A stretch of DNA of 64,000 bases from an uncultured Prevotellaceae bacterium (GTDB lineage: Bacteria; Bacteroidota; Bacteroidia; Bacteroidales; Bacteroidaceae): assembly GCA_902800495.1 (NCBI GenBank), contig CADCET010000005.1:110844-174843 (forward strand), given 5' to 3'. A model generated the notes under the pieces. That model had not been told where the DNA came from. It made no database searches and worked only from the letters and a program-made list of their open reading frames with translations. Shown here piece after piece: positions 1 to 7,581 of the stretch (positions are counted from its first letter, which is position 1; each line of letters starts with the position of its first letter). Made by a program: the position numbers and the translations under genes.

Positions 1-1813
1 TGGCCAGCATGAGGCGGACGGCACGCTTGTCGGTGTCGGGCTCGTTGAGAATCGAGTAGTCGTGGTAGAACTGGTTGAAGACCTTCGTCAGCTCGTAGCA
101 GTAGTTGGCGATGCCCGAGGGACTGTAGTCCTTGCCGGCCTGCTCGACGGCGGCGCCGAACTCGTTCATCTTCTGAATCAATTCTATTTCCTTTTCACTA
201 AGTGAAGAGTGAAGAGTGAAGAGTGAAGAATCAGGCTGCGCGTTATTTGAAGGTGAAGGTATGGCGGTAGCAAATTCTTCACTCTTCACTCTTAACTCTT
301 CACTTTTCCGCAGGATAGAGCGGATGCGGGCGTAGGTGTACTGGATGAAGGGACCCGTGTTGCCGTTGAAGTCGATGGACTCCTCGGGGTTGAAGAGCAT
401 GTTCTTACGCGCGTCTACCTTTAATATAAAGTACTTCAGGGCGCCCATGCCGACGATGCGGGCAATCTCGCGACGCTCCTCTTCGGTCATATCGTCGAAC
501 TTGCCCAATTCCATCGAGGTTTTGTAGGCGTCTTCAACCATCAGTGCCATCAGGTCGTCAGCATCGACGACCGTTCCCTCGCGGCTCTTCATCTTGCCGT
601 TGGGCAGTTCCACCATGCCGTATGAGAAGTGGACGAGCTCCTTGCCCCACTTGAAACCGAGGCGGTCGAGCAGGATAGAGAGCACCTGGAAGTGGTAGTT
701 CTGCTCGTTACCTACGACGTAGATCATCTTATCGATGGGGTAGTCCTTGAAGCGCATCTCGGCGGTGCCGATGTCCTGCGTCATGTAGACGGAGGTGCCG
801 TCGGAACGCAGCAGCAGTTTCTGGTCGAGGCCCTCGTTGGTGAGGTCGGCCCATACGGAGCCGTCGTCGTGGCGCTCGAAGAGACCCTTGGCGAGTCCTT
901 CCTCTACCTTAGCCTTACCCTTGAGATAGGTCTGTGATTCGTAATATATCTTGTCGAACGAGACGCCCATCTTCTTGTAGGTCTCGTCGAAGCCGGCATA
1001 CACCCACGAGTTCATCTTCTCCCACAGGGCGCGCACCTCGGGGTCGTTCTGTTCCCATTTCACGAGCATCTCGTGAGCCTCCTTGATGAGCGGTGCCTCG
1101 TCCTTGGCCCGCTTGGCAGCCTCGTCAGCCGGCATACCAGCTTCTACTAACTGTGCCTGAAGCTGTGCCTGCTCCTCACGGTAGTGCTTGTCGAAGGCTA
1201 CGTAGTAGTCGCCGATGAGGTGGTCGCCCTTCTTGCCGCTCGACTCCGGTGTCTCGTCGTTGCCCCATTTCTTCCAGGCCAGCATCGACTTGCAGATGTG
1301 GATGCCGCGGTCGTTGACGATGTTCGTCTTCACCACGCGGTTGCCGTTGGCCTCCATGATCTGAGCTAACGACCAGCCGAGCAGGTTGTTGCGGACGTGG
1401 CCGAGGTGGAGGGGCTTGTTGGTGTTGGGCGAGCTATATTCGATCATGACGAGGGGGGAGACCCCCCTGTCGTCCCCCGAGGGGGACACAATGCCGAAGT
1501 GGTCGTCGGCGTCAATGGCCTTGAGTAGTTCCAGCCAGGCGCCGTCGCCGATGCTCAGGTTCAGGAAGCCTTTCACCACGTTGAACTTGTCGATGGCCGT
1601 GCAGTTCTGCACCAGATACTCGCCAATCTCCTGAGCAGTCTGCTCAGGGCTCTTCTTGGCGGCCTTCACAAACGGGAAGACCACGAGCGTCAGGTTGCCC
1701 TCAAACTCGCTGCGCGTTTTCTGCAGCTGCAACATCTTTTCGGTTGCATCCATGCCGTAGAGCGTCTTCACAGCCTCGCCGGCAGCCTTGCTTATCAATG
1801 CTTCGATATTCAT
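1..1813 (-). CDS. argS: Arginyl-tRNA synthetase (3' end outside window)
   Basis: Class I synthetase that charges tRNA-Arg in the cytoplasm. The reverse strand reads MNIEALISKAAGEA and later SSPNTNKPLHLGHVRNNLLG, which holds the HLGH form of the HIGH motif. NGKMKSREGTVVDAD stands where KMSKS is expected, and NTGPFIQYTYARIRS marks the catalytic/anticodon domain junction. The start at 1813 was chosen because Bacteroides homologues begin MNIE; an in-frame ATG lies 6 nt upstream at 1819. The carboxyl end is cut by the window edge after about 604 codons. Two in-frame insertions are visible: about 13 residues (VSPSGDDRGVSPL, near residue 110) from a G/C palindrome at 1449-1490, and about 34 residues (near 503-537) from an inverted pair of heptanucleotide arrays at 202-303. 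Neither introduces a stop, so the protein is probably functional and longer than the usual ~597 residues. It diverges from prmC. Confidence 0.95.
   Translation of the reverse strand, partial: MNIEALISKAAGEAVKTLYGMDATEKMLQLQKTRSEFEGNLTLVVFPFVKAAKKSPEQTAQEIGEYLVQNCTAIDKFNVVKGFLNLSIGDGAWLELLKAIDADDHFGIVSPSGDDRGVSPLVMIEYSSPNTNKPLHLGHVRNNLLGWSLAQIMEANGNRVVKTNIVNDRGIHICKSMLAWKKWGNDETPESSGKKGDHLIGDYYVAFDKHYREEQAQLQAQLVEAGMPADEAAKRAKDEAPLIKEAHEMLVKWEQNDPEVRALWEKMNSWVYAGFDETYKKMGVSFDKIYYESQTYLKGKAKVEEGLAKGLFERHDDGSVWADLTNEGLDQKLLLRSDGTSVYMTQDIGTAEMRFKDYPIDKMIYVVGNEQNYHFQVLSILLDRLGFKWGKELVHFSYGMVELPNGKMKSREGTVVDADDLMALMVEDAYKTSMELGKFDDMTEEERREIARIVGMGALKYFILKVDARKNMLFNPEESIDFNGNTGPFIQYTYARIRSILRKSEELRVKSEEFATAIPSPSNNAQPDSSLFTLHSSLSEKEIELIQKMNEFGAAVEQAGKDYSPSGIANYCYELTKVFNQFYHDYSILNEPDTDKRAVRLMLA
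202..303. repeat. Inverted heptanucleotide repeat element inside argS
   Basis: Four perfect GTGAAGA units (202-229) face four TCTTCAC-type units (276-303; the third is TCTTAAC), with a 46-base spacer. The whole is 102 bp, exactly 34 codons, and is open in the argS frame. The right side carries GCGGTAGCAAATTC before the array, shared with the elements at 5434-5611 and 7425-7581. It falls where Bacteroides ArgS has a short variable linker. Confidence 0.85.
1449..1490. repeat. G/C-rich palindrome inserted in frame in argS
   Basis: Contains GGGGGGAGACCCCCC followed by GTCCCCCGAGGGGGAC, two adjacent hairpins. In the argS frame it encodes VSPSGDDRGVSPL just before VMIEYSSPNTNKPLHLGH, where homologues continue without such a stretch. 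It resembles, without matching, the palindromes in comM and metG. Confidence 0.7.
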
Positions 1814-1833
1814 ATTCATTCAGATTTTGGCTG

Positions 1834-1841
1834 CAAAGTTA
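1834..1841 (-). promoter_or_regulatory. argS promoter -7 box
   Basis: Reverse strand reads TAACTTTG followed by CAGC, matching the Bacteroidetes TAnnTTTG consensus, about 20 bases upstream of the argS start. Confidence 0.7.
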
Positions 1842-1847
1842 CAAAAA

Positions 1848-1875
1848 AAATGAGAAATGAGAAATGAGAAATGAG
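1848..1875. repeat. Heptanucleotide array AAATGAG x4
   Basis: Four perfect AAATGAG units lie between the divergent argS and prmC promoters, ending about ten bases before the prmC -7 box. No inverted partner is visible. Confidence 0.85.
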
Positions 1876-1885
1876 AAATTATTGT

Positions 1886-1893
1886 TACCTTTG
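1886..1893 (+). promoter_or_regulatory. prmC promoter -7 box
   Basis: TACCTTTG followed by CAGC, 10 bases before the ATG at 1904. Transcription would begin almost at the start codon, which rules out the upstream in-frame ATG at 1871. Confidence 0.7.
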
Positions 1894-1903
1894 CAGCAAA
1901 ACT

Positions 1904-2761
1904 ATGACAAATCAGGAATTATGGCGACCGCTGACGGCGGTGTATGACGAACGGGAAGCGCAGGCCGTTGCCCGGATGGTGTTGGAGGTGCACTTTGGTC
2001 TGACGATGGCTGAGGTGCTCTGCGGACAGATGCCTGACGAACGCGAACTGCGACAGATTCAGCAGCGACTGTTGGCCGGCGAGCCGGTGCAGTATGTTAT
2101 TGGCGAAGCAGAGTTTGGTGGGCGACGGTTCTGCGTGGCACCAGGGGTACTGATACCACGACCGGAGACGTATGAGCTATGTCAGTGGGTAATAGAGGAG
2201 AGAGGAGATAACGAGGTACGAGGTACGAGGTACGAGGTACGAGAAATGTCTCCGAGAGGGGAGAGGATTCTCGATATAGGTACGGGGAGCGGATGTATAG
2301 CCTGCACCCTGGCTGCCGAACTGACTGAGGCTGAGGTGACGGCGTGGGACATCTCCGAGGAGGCGTTAGCCATCGCCCGCGAGAACGCCAAACGTACCCA
2401 TGTTCACGTGTCGTTTGAACTGGTGGATGTGCTCCACTCGCCAACAATCTCCCGTTACGACCTCATCGTCAGTAATCCACCGTATATCTGCCAGCAAGAG
2501 GCAGAGGCAATGGAGCGCCACGTGCTCGACCACGAGCCACACCTGGCCCTCTTCGTGCCAGATGACGACCCGCTGCTGTTCTACCGCGCCATTGCCCAGT
2601 ATGGCAGCCACGCGTTGACGCCCGGTGGCAGTCTCTTCTTTGAAATCAATCCTCTCTACGCCACCGAGTTGTCAGCCTTGCTCAGTGCGATGTCGTATCA
2701 CGATATCGAAATAAGGAACGACCAATTCGACAAACCACGAATGATAAAAGCCACACGATGA
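1904..2761 (+). CDS. prmC: Peptide chain release factor N5-glutamine methyltransferase PrmC
   Basis: SAM-dependent methyltransferase that methylates the GGQ glutamine of release factors. ILDIGTGSGCIA near residue 122 is the SAM-binding motif I, and SNPPYI near residue 190 is the family's NPPY catalytic motif. An amino-terminal helical domain precedes them. The start at 1904 follows a TACCTTTG -7 box; an ATG at 1871 is in frame but upstream of that box. Between the two domains (residues about 100-121) an extra stretch with EVRGTRYEVRE is encoded by four ACGAGGT heptads at 2211-2238, apparently inserted without breaking the frame. At 285 residues it is slightly longer than usual. Its last four bases overlap the recX start (ATGA), indicating a translationally coupled prmC-recX-comF operon. 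Confidence 0.93.
   Translation: MTNQELWRPLTAVYDEREAQAVARMVLEVHFGLTMAEVLCGQMPDERELRQIQQRLLAGEPVQYVIGEAEFGGRRFCVAPGVLIPRPETYELCQWVIEERGDNEVRGTRYEVREMSPRGERILDIGTGSGCIACTLAAELTEAEVTAWDISEEALAIARENAKRTHVHVSFELVDVLHSPTISRYDLIVSNPPYICQQEAEAMERHVLDHEPHLALFVPDDDPLLFYRAIAQYGSHALTPGGSLFFEINPLYATELSALLSAMSYHDIEIRNDQFDKPRMIKATR
2211..2238. repeat. Heptanucleotide array ACGAGGT x4 inside prmC
   Basis: Four perfect ACGAGGT units followed by a partial ACGAG. In the prmC frame it encodes the repetitive EVRGTRYEVRE between the helical and SAM-binding domains. It is the only array here in a coding sequence without an inverted partner. Confidence 0.8.
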
Positions 2762-3240
2762 AAGAAGTAACCGAACAAGGAGCCTACCTGCAATTAGCAC
2801 AGCTTTGTGCCCGGAGCGAGCACTGCCAGCACGACCTGACGGAGAAGATGCGGCGGTGGGGTATGACAGACGAGGCTCAGGCCCGCGTCATGCAGCGCCT
2901 CGTCAGTGAGCGCTATGTCGACGACGAGCGTTACGCCCGCGCCTTTGTCAAGGACAAGATTCTCTATAACAAATGGGGACGGCGTAAGGTGGAACAGGCG
3001 CTGTGGACGAAGCGCATCAGCGACGATATCCGCACAGCGGTGCTCGCTGAGGTTGACGACGAACAATACCTCAGCGTACTCCGCCCGTTGCTCAAGCAGA
3101 AGCGACGCAGCATCAAGGCTGCCAGCGACTATGAACTGAATCAGAAGTTAGTGAAGTTTGCTTTGGGGCGTGGCTTTACCTATGACATCATCCGTCAGTG
3201 TATCGACGGCGATGTTGACGAAGTGTATGAAGAAGATTAG
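2758..3240 (+). CDS. recX: Regulatory protein RecX
   Basis: RecX-family protein, expected to bind RecA filaments and limit recombinase activity. The 160-residue product shows the three-helix repeats of the family, with the signature region LVSERYVDDERYARAFVKDK near residues 49-68 followed by KWGRRKVEQAL. The length is normal. The ATG overlaps the prmC stop by four bases, and the 3' end overlaps the comF start by about 14 bases, so the three are probably one transcript from the prmC promoter. No LexA-type operator is visible nearby; regulation would be through the prmC promoter. Confidence 0.9.
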   Translation: MKEVTEQGAYLQLAQLCARSEHCQHDLTEKMRRWGMTDEAQARVMQRLVSERYVDDERYARAFVKDKILYNKWGRRKVEQALWTKRISDDIRTAVLAEVDDEQYLSVLRPLLKQKRRSIKAASDYELNQKLVKFALGRGFTYDIIRQCIDGDVDEVYEED

Positions 3241-3928
3241 CATCTGGCAACGCCTGCTCGACCTCATCGCCCCACGCCTCTGTGTGGTCTGCGGTAGACG
3301 GTTGGCGCCGTCGGAGCGGGTGATTTGTGCCGTTTGCAACCTGCATCTGCCACGCACAGGCTATCAGCTTAGTGCTTACGACAACCCGATGGCCCGACTC
3401 TTCTGGGGCATCATCCCCGTAGAACGGGTGGCGGCTCTCTTCTATTATGAAGCCAGCTCGCGCACCAGCAATATCCTGTACGACCTGAAATACCACGACC
3501 ACCCGGAGATAGGGCGTGAGATGGGACGGCTGATGGCCCGTGAGTTCATGGTCGCAGACTTCTTTGACGGTATCGACCTTATTGTACCCGTACCGTTAGC
3601 CAAGAAGCGGCAGCGACAGCGTGGCTACAATCAGAGTATGGAACTGGCACGCGGTATCAGCGAGGCGACGGGGTTGCCTATCTATAACCAGATTGTCCGT
3701 CGCACCCGCTTCGTGAAAAGCCAGACGCAGATGGGACGCCAGGAGCGAATGGAGAACGTCGCCGATGTCTTCGAGGCTAAAGACCTCAATGCCATCCGTG
3801 GGCGCCATATCCTCCTTGTCGACGATGTCGTCACGACAGGTGCCACGATGACGGCCTGTGCCCGTGAGATACTGAAAACCGAGGGCGTCAGAGTCAGTCT
3901 GCTCGCCCTCGGCTTTGCTAAATCTTGA
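3227..3928 (+). CDS. comF: ComF family phosphoribosyltransferase-like protein
   Basis: ComF-type protein; the family supports DNA uptake and processing in competent bacteria, though its role in Bacteroidetes is not settled. An amino-terminal zinc-ribbon pair (CVVCGRRL and CAVC, near residues 18-40) is followed by a type I phosphoribosyltransferase fold, with the PRPP-binding loop ILLVDDVVTTGATMTAC near residues 202-218. RGYNQSMELARG is the usual ComF mid-motif. I chose the start at 3227 (MKKISIWQRLL) because homologues begin just before the zinc ribbon; this overlaps recX by 14 bases. ATGs at 3158 and 3212 are less likely. It converges on the outer-membrane gene 12 bases away. About 233 residues, normal length. 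Confidence 0.88.
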   Translation: MKKISIWQRLLDLIAPRLCVVCGRRLAPSERVICAVCNLHLPRTGYQLSAYDNPMARLFWGIIPVERVAALFYYEASSRTSNILYDLKYHDHPEIGREMGRLMAREFMVADFFDGIDLIVPVPLAKKRQRQRGYNQSMELARGISEATGLPIYNQIVRRTRFVKSQTQMGRQERMENVADVFEAKDLNAIRGRHILLVDDVVTTGATMTACAREILKTEGVRVSLLALGFAKS

Positions 3929-3940
3929 TGCTTGAAAGTC

Positions 3941-4696
3941 TTACAGTTTGATGCGGCGTGTCAGCATGATGTAGCCGACGCGACGCTTGCCAAGGCCGGG
4001 GCCGCGATTCTCCTTAAACATATCGTGGAGCGGCATGGAGAACTGCAGGGTCATCGACGTGGGGTCGCCCTTGTCGAAATTGGTAAAGGCGAAGTCAAGT
4101 CCTAAGCCTTCCTTGAGGATGTCCTTGTCGGGGTTGGCCAGGCTTGTTGAGGTGCAGCCAGTGGGAATATCATAGAACACGCCCACCTCGAACGTACTCT
4201 TCGCACCTCCGAAGCTGAGGCCGGCACGTGGCTGGAAGTAGAAACCGCGGATGTTGTCGCCGTCGCGGGGCTCGTTCTTGTAGACAATCTCCTGACTCTT
4301 GAAATAGGCACCGGCATAGAACCCGATGGTTGAGGGCTGCCATGAGACGTCGAGACCGACAGCATAGTCGCCGATATGCTTGAACGGATTGCTGAAAGCG
4401 CGGTGGTAGGGGCCGTAAATGTTGTACGGGTCATCAAAGCCGTCCTTCTTCATGCCGACAGGGAACACCAGGCTGGGGAAGGGCAAAATGCGGTCGATGG
4501 TCACTGAGTCGGGACCGTGTGAGTCGAGGATGACGTCGGTAATCAGCATGTTGGCGGCAGCGCCAATCATCGATGTGAAATAGTTCGTGCTCCAAGCACG
4601 GGTGTTCAGCGTCCATTGACTATCATCTTTCTGGGCGTTGGCTGTTGTGACCGTCATAACGGTCAGAAGAGCCATTACAAATACTTTTCTTTTCAT
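3941..4696 (-). CDS. Predicted outer-membrane beta-barrel protein, unknown function
   Basis: A 251-residue exported protein. MKRKVFVMALLTVMTVTTANAQ is a clear Sec signal peptide ending in A-N-A-Q. The mature part alternates aromatic/hydrophobic and polar residues (GLDVSWQPSTIGFYAGAYF, TFEVGVFYDI, MTLQFSMPLH), consistent with membrane beta strands, and the chain ends RRIKL in strand-like sequence. I do not recognise a named family. It stands alone, convergent with comF and divergent from pyrE. A reverse-strand TAATTTTG at 4728-4735 is a likely -7 box. A surface or porin-like role is an inference from the fold alone. Confidence 0.75.
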   Translation of the reverse strand: MKRKVFVMALLTVMTVTTANAQKDDSQWTLNTRAWSTNYFTSMIGAAANMLITDVILDSHGPDSVTIDRILPFPSLVFPVGMKKDGFDDPYNIYGPYHRAFSNPFKHIGDYAVGLDVSWQPSTIGFYAGAYFKSQEIVYKNEPRDGDNIRGFYFQPRAGLSFGGAKSTFEVGVFYDIPTGCTSTSLANPDKDILKEGLGLDFAFTNFDKGDPTSMTLQFSMPLHDMFKENRGPGLGKRRVGYIMLTRRIKL

Positions 4697-4727
4697 GTCA
4701 ATATAATTATATGTGTCAAATCTGCCG

Positions 4728-4735
4728 CAAAATTA
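4728..4735 (-). promoter_or_regulatory. Promoter -7 box of the beta-barrel gene
   Basis: Reverse strand TAATTTTG followed by CGGC, about 32 bases upstream of the start at 4696. It lies back to back with the pyrE promoter. Confidence 0.6.
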
Positions 4736-4777
4736 CGTTTTTTTTCTGTTTCTGTCAAGGAAAAAGGAAATTTTTTG

Positions 4778-4785
4778 TAACTTTG
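4778..4785 (+). promoter_or_regulatory. pyrE promoter -7 box
   Basis: TAACTTTG followed by CAGCC, 23 bases upstream of the pyrE ATG. Confidence 0.7.
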
Positions 4786-4808
4786 CAGCCAAATTAACGA
4801 TTGAAACT

Positions 4809-5444
4809 ATGGAAGTAAAGCATCAATTTGCACGAAAGCTGATGGAGATTCAAGCCATCAAGCTGCAGCCGCAGGAGCCGTTCACATGGGCCAGCGGCTG
4901 GAAGTCGCCCATCTATACCGACAACCGCAAGACGTTGGGGTTCCCCCGTCTGCGCTCGTTCGTGAAGTTAGAGCTGTGCCACGTCATCCAGGAGCAGTTC
5001 CCCGAGGCTGAGGCTGTGGCCGGTGTGGCTACGGGTGCCATCGCCCAGGGTGCCTTGGTGGCCGAGGAGTTGGGACTGCCGTATTGCTACGTCCGTCCGA
5101 AGCCGAAGGACCACGGTATGGGCAACCAGGTGGAAGGCGAACTGAAGAAAGGCAGCAAGGTAGTGGTCGTCGAGGACCTTATCTCTACTGGCGGCTCGTC
5201 GCTGAAGGCTGTCGAGGCGCTGCGCCAGTATGGCGTCGAGGTGATTGGCATGGTGGCGTCGTTCACCTACGGTTTCCCCGTTGCCGAAGAGGCTTTTGCC
5301 GCTGCCGGTGTGAAACTTGTCACGCTGTCGAACTACGACGCCGTCATTGAGGCGGCTGCTGAGACGGGCTATATCAAGGAAGACGAGAAGGCCGTCCTGG
5401 CTGAGTGGCGCAAGTCGCCCTCGACGTGGAAAAGTGAAAAGTGA
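4809..5444 (+). CDS. pyrE: Orotate phosphoribosyltransferase
   Basis: Converts orotate and PRPP to orotidine 5'-phosphate in pyrimidine synthesis. The product carries the PRPP-binding loop VVVVEDLISTGGSSLKAVEA (near residues 116-135), the flexible-loop region YVRPKPKDHGMGNQVEG, and TWASGWKSPIYTDNRKTLG at the amino end. The start at 4809 (MEVKHQFARKLMEIQAIKL) follows a TAACTTTG box; frame upstream of it is open but includes the promoter. The stop codon TGA (5442-5444) and the last residues KSEK are supplied by the heptanucleotide array that begins at 5434, so the carboxyl tail has been reshaped by the repeat. The next genes, an SRPBCC protein and argH, follow in an order common in Bacteroidales. 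Confidence 0.95.
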   Translation: MEVKHQFARKLMEIQAIKLQPQEPFTWASGWKSPIYTDNRKTLGFPRLRSFVKLELCHVIQEQFPEAEAVAGVATGAIAQGALVAEELGLPYCYVRPKPKDHGMGNQVEGELKKGSKVVVVEDLISTGGSSLKAVEALRQYGVEVIGMVASFTYGFPVAEEAFAAAGVKLVTLSNYDAVIEAAAETGYIKEDEKAVLAEWRKSPSTWKSEK

Positions 5445-5611
5445 AGAGTGAAGAGTGAAGAATTTGCTGCCGCCATCATAAAGGCAGTTGCAGTATTTAA
5501 CTCTTCGCACTCACTCAAACAAGTCAGAAAAAAGCAATTAACAATGGGTGATTATTGAGGTTTGTGGGTTAGCGGTAGCAAATTCTTCACTCTTCATTCT
5601 TCACTCTTCAC
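5434..5611. repeat. Inverted heptanucleotide repeat element between pyrE and the SRPBCC gene
   Basis: Left arm: GTGAAAA then three GTGAAGA units (5434-5461). Right arm: four TCTTCAC/TCTTCAT units (5584-5611). The pairing extends inwards: AATTTGCTGCCGC after the left arm matches GCGGTAGCAAATT before the right arm. Total about 178 bp; the transcript could fold into one long hairpin of more than 40 bp of stem. It fills almost the entire 184-bp gap. Confidence 0.85.
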
Positions 5612-5628
5612 TCTATTAATTAGAAAGA

Positions 5629-6060
5629 ATGGGACTATTTGACAACAGTACGAAGTTTGAGAGTAGCGTGAAGCAGATTCCCTACTCGCAGGAGGCCGTC
5701 TACCGTAACATCAGCGACATGAGCAATTTGGAGAAGGTGCGCGACCGCGTGCCGAGTGACCGTGTGAGCGATTTTTCGTTCGACGAGGATACCGTTTCTC
5801 TGAACGTTCCGCCGGTAGGTGAACTCAAGTTGCGCATCATTGAGCGCGACGAGCCTAAGTGCGTGAAGTTTGAGACGGCGCAGTCGCCCGTGCCCTTCAA
5901 CGTGTGGATTCAGGTGCTCCCCGTCACCGAGACGACCTCTAAGATGAAGGTCACGGTGAAGGCCGAGCTGAACCCGTTCATCAAGGGCATGGTCAGCGGT
6001 CCGCTGCAGGATGGCGTGGAGAAGATAGCCGATGCACTTTCAAAAATAGAATATGTATAA
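5629..6060 (+). CDS. SRPBCC (START-like) family protein
   Basis: A 143-residue cytoplasmic protein with no signal peptide. The pattern MGLFDNSTKFESSVKQIPYSQEAVYRNISDMSNLEK at the start, a central run of strands, and a carboxyl amphipathic helix (GPLQDGVEKIADALSKIEYV) fit the helix-grip fold of SRPBCC/polyketide cyclase-like proteins. The ligand is unknown. Homologues commonly lie between pyrE and argH in Bacteroidales, but no link to pyrimidine or arginine metabolism is evident. The gene begins 17 bases after the end of the repeat element and has the RBS-like AGAAAG before its ATG. Confidence 0.8.
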   Translation: MGLFDNSTKFESSVKQIPYSQEAVYRNISDMSNLEKVRDRVPSDRVSDFSFDEDTVSLNVPPVGELKLRIIERDEPKCVKFETAQSPVPFNVWIQVLPVTETTSKMKVTVKAELNPFIKGMVSGPLQDGVEKIADALSKIEYV

Positions 6061-6064
6061 CGAA

Positions 6065-6088
6065 ATAACGTTATAACGTGATAACGAA
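6065..6088. repeat. Short tandem array with an 8-base period
   Basis: ATAACGTT, ATAACGTG, ATAACGAA follow each other between the SRPBCC stop and the argH ATG. It is like the heptanucleotide arrays in position but has an eight-base period. Confidence 0.6.
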
Positions 6089-6097
6089 AAATAATCA

Positions 6098-7435
6098 ATG
6101 AAACTTTGGGAAAAGAACTTTGAGGTCAACAAGGAGATAGAGCGGTTTACCGTAGGCCGCGACCGCGAGATGGACCTCTATTTGGCCAAGTACGACGTGC
6201 TCGGCTCGATGGCTCACATCACGATGCTCGAGTCTATCGGACTGATAGGTAAAGATGAGCTGCCGGTGCTGCTCAACGAACTGAAGAATATCTACGCGCT
6301 GGCCGACCGTGGCGAGTTCGTCATTGAGGACGGCGTAGAGGATGTCCACTCACAGGTCGAGATGCTGTTGACCCGCAAGTTGGGCGATATGGGCAAGAAG
6401 ATCCACTCCGGTCGTTCGCGTAACGACCAGGTGCTGGTAGACCTGAAACTCTTCACCCGTCACCAGCTGATGGAGATTGCCGAGGAAGTCAAGGTGCTGT
6501 TCGACGAGCTGATACAGAAGTCGGAGCAGTACAAGGATGTGCTGATGCCGGGCTATACCCACCTGCAGGTGGCTATGCCCAGCTCGTTCGGTCTGTGGTT
6601 CGGCGCCTATGCCGAGAGTCTGACGGACGACATGCTCTTCCTGCAGGCCGCCTACAAGATGACCAACCGCAACCCCTTGGGGTCGGCCGCTGGCTATGGC
6701 TCGTCGTTCCCCTTGAACCGCACGATGACGACGGAGTTGTTAGGCTTCGACTCAATGGACTATAACGTGGTCTATGCCCAGATGGGGCGCGGCAAGATGG
6801 AGCGTAACGTAGGTTTCGCCATCGCCACTATCGCCGGCACCTTAGCTAAGTTAGCCTTCGATGCCTGTATGTTTAATTCGCAGAACTTCTCGTTCGTCAA
6901 GTTGCCGAAAGAGTGTACCACGGGTTCGAGCATCATGCCACACAAGAAGAACCCCGACGTCTTCGAACTCATCCGCGCCAAGTCCAACAAGCTGCAGTCG
7001 CTGCCGCAGCAGGTGATGCTTATCATGAACAACCTGCCCGTGGGCTACTTCCGCGACCTGCAGATTATCAAGGAAGTTTTCCTGCCCGCCTTCGACGAAC
7101 TGAAGGACTGCCTGCAGATGGCCGCCTACATTATTAATAAGATAGAGGTCAACGAGCATATCCTCGACAACCCGATGTACGACCCGATGTTCTCCGTCGA
7201 AGAGGTGAACCGCCTCGCGGCGGAAGGTCTACCTTTCCGCGACGCCTACAAGAAGGTGGGACTCGACATCGAGGCGGGACAGTTCACGCCCGACAAGAAT
7301 ATCCACCACACCCACGAAGGCAGCATCGGCAACCTCTGCAACGACCAGATTGTAGCCCTGATGAACAACGTGCTCGACGGTTTTGCCTTCGAGCGTGTCG
7401 TCAAGGCCGAGAAGGCTTTGCTTCGTGAAGGGTGA
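6098..7435 (+). CDS. argH: Argininosuccinate lyase
   Basis: Cleaves argininosuccinate to arginine and fumarate, the last step of arginine synthesis. The fumarase/aspartase superfamily signature TGSSIMPHKKNPD lies near residues 274-286, with HSGRSRNDQV near 104-113 and the active-site TPGYTHLQ-type sequence (MPGYTHLQVAMPSS) near 150. At 445 residues the length is normal for Bacteroidetes. The last two residues and the stop (7433-7435) fall in the first units of a GTGAAGG/GTGAAGA array, as in pyrE. The rest of the arginine pathway is not in this window, although argS lies 4 kb away. Confidence 0.95.
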   Translation: MKLWEKNFEVNKEIERFTVGRDREMDLYLAKYDVLGSMAHITMLESIGLIGKDELPVLLNELKNIYALADRGEFVIEDGVEDVHSQVEMLLTRKLGDMGKKIHSGRSRNDQVLVDLKLFTRHQLMEIAEEVKVLFDELIQKSEQYKDVLMPGYTHLQVAMPSSFGLWFGAYAESLTDDMLFLQAAYKMTNRNPLGSAAGYGSSFPLNRTMTTELLGFDSMDYNVVYAQMGRGKMERNVGFAIATIAGTLAKLAFDACMFNSQNFSFVKLPKECTTGSSIMPHKKNPDVFELIRAKSNKLQSLPQQVMLIMNNLPVGYFRDLQIIKEVFLPAFDELKDCLQMAAYIINKIEVNEHILDNPMYDPMFSVEEVNRLAAEGLPFRDAYKKVGLDIEAGQFTPDKNIHHTHEGSIGNLCNDQIVALMNNVLDGFAFERVVKAEKALLREG

Positions 7436-7581
7436 AGAGTGAAGGGTGAAGAGTGAAGGGTGAAGAGTGAAGAGTGAAGAGTGAAGAGTGAAGAATAAAA
7501 CGTATCATCTTATGAGAAAGAAAATTGTCGCCATCCTCATCGCGGTAGCAAATTTTTCACTCTTCACTCTTCACTCTTCAC
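7425..7581. repeat. Inverted heptanucleotide element spanning the argH end and the next gene's signal peptide
   Basis: Ten GTGAAGA/GTGAAGG units (7425-7494) face four units of TCTTCAC type (7554-7581, the first being TTTTCAC). GCGGTAGCAAAT precedes the right arm, as in the two other copies. The left arm provides the argH stop; the 59-base spacer holds the next gene's ATG (7512), and the right arm is translated as its hydrophobic signal core. Confidence 0.85.

Noticed and set aside
202-303. CRISPR array
   Set aside because: The heptad arrays lack unique spacers of constant length and no cas genes are present; the units are only seven bases.
1449-1490. Sequencing or assembly artefact in argS
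   Set aside because: The insert is a multiple of three, contains no stop, and similar palindromes are in frame in comM and metG, which argues for a real element.
1871-1903. Upstream ATG as the prmC start
   Set aside because: It lies within the AAATGAG array and before the TACCTTTG box at 1886-1893, so it would not be in the transcript.
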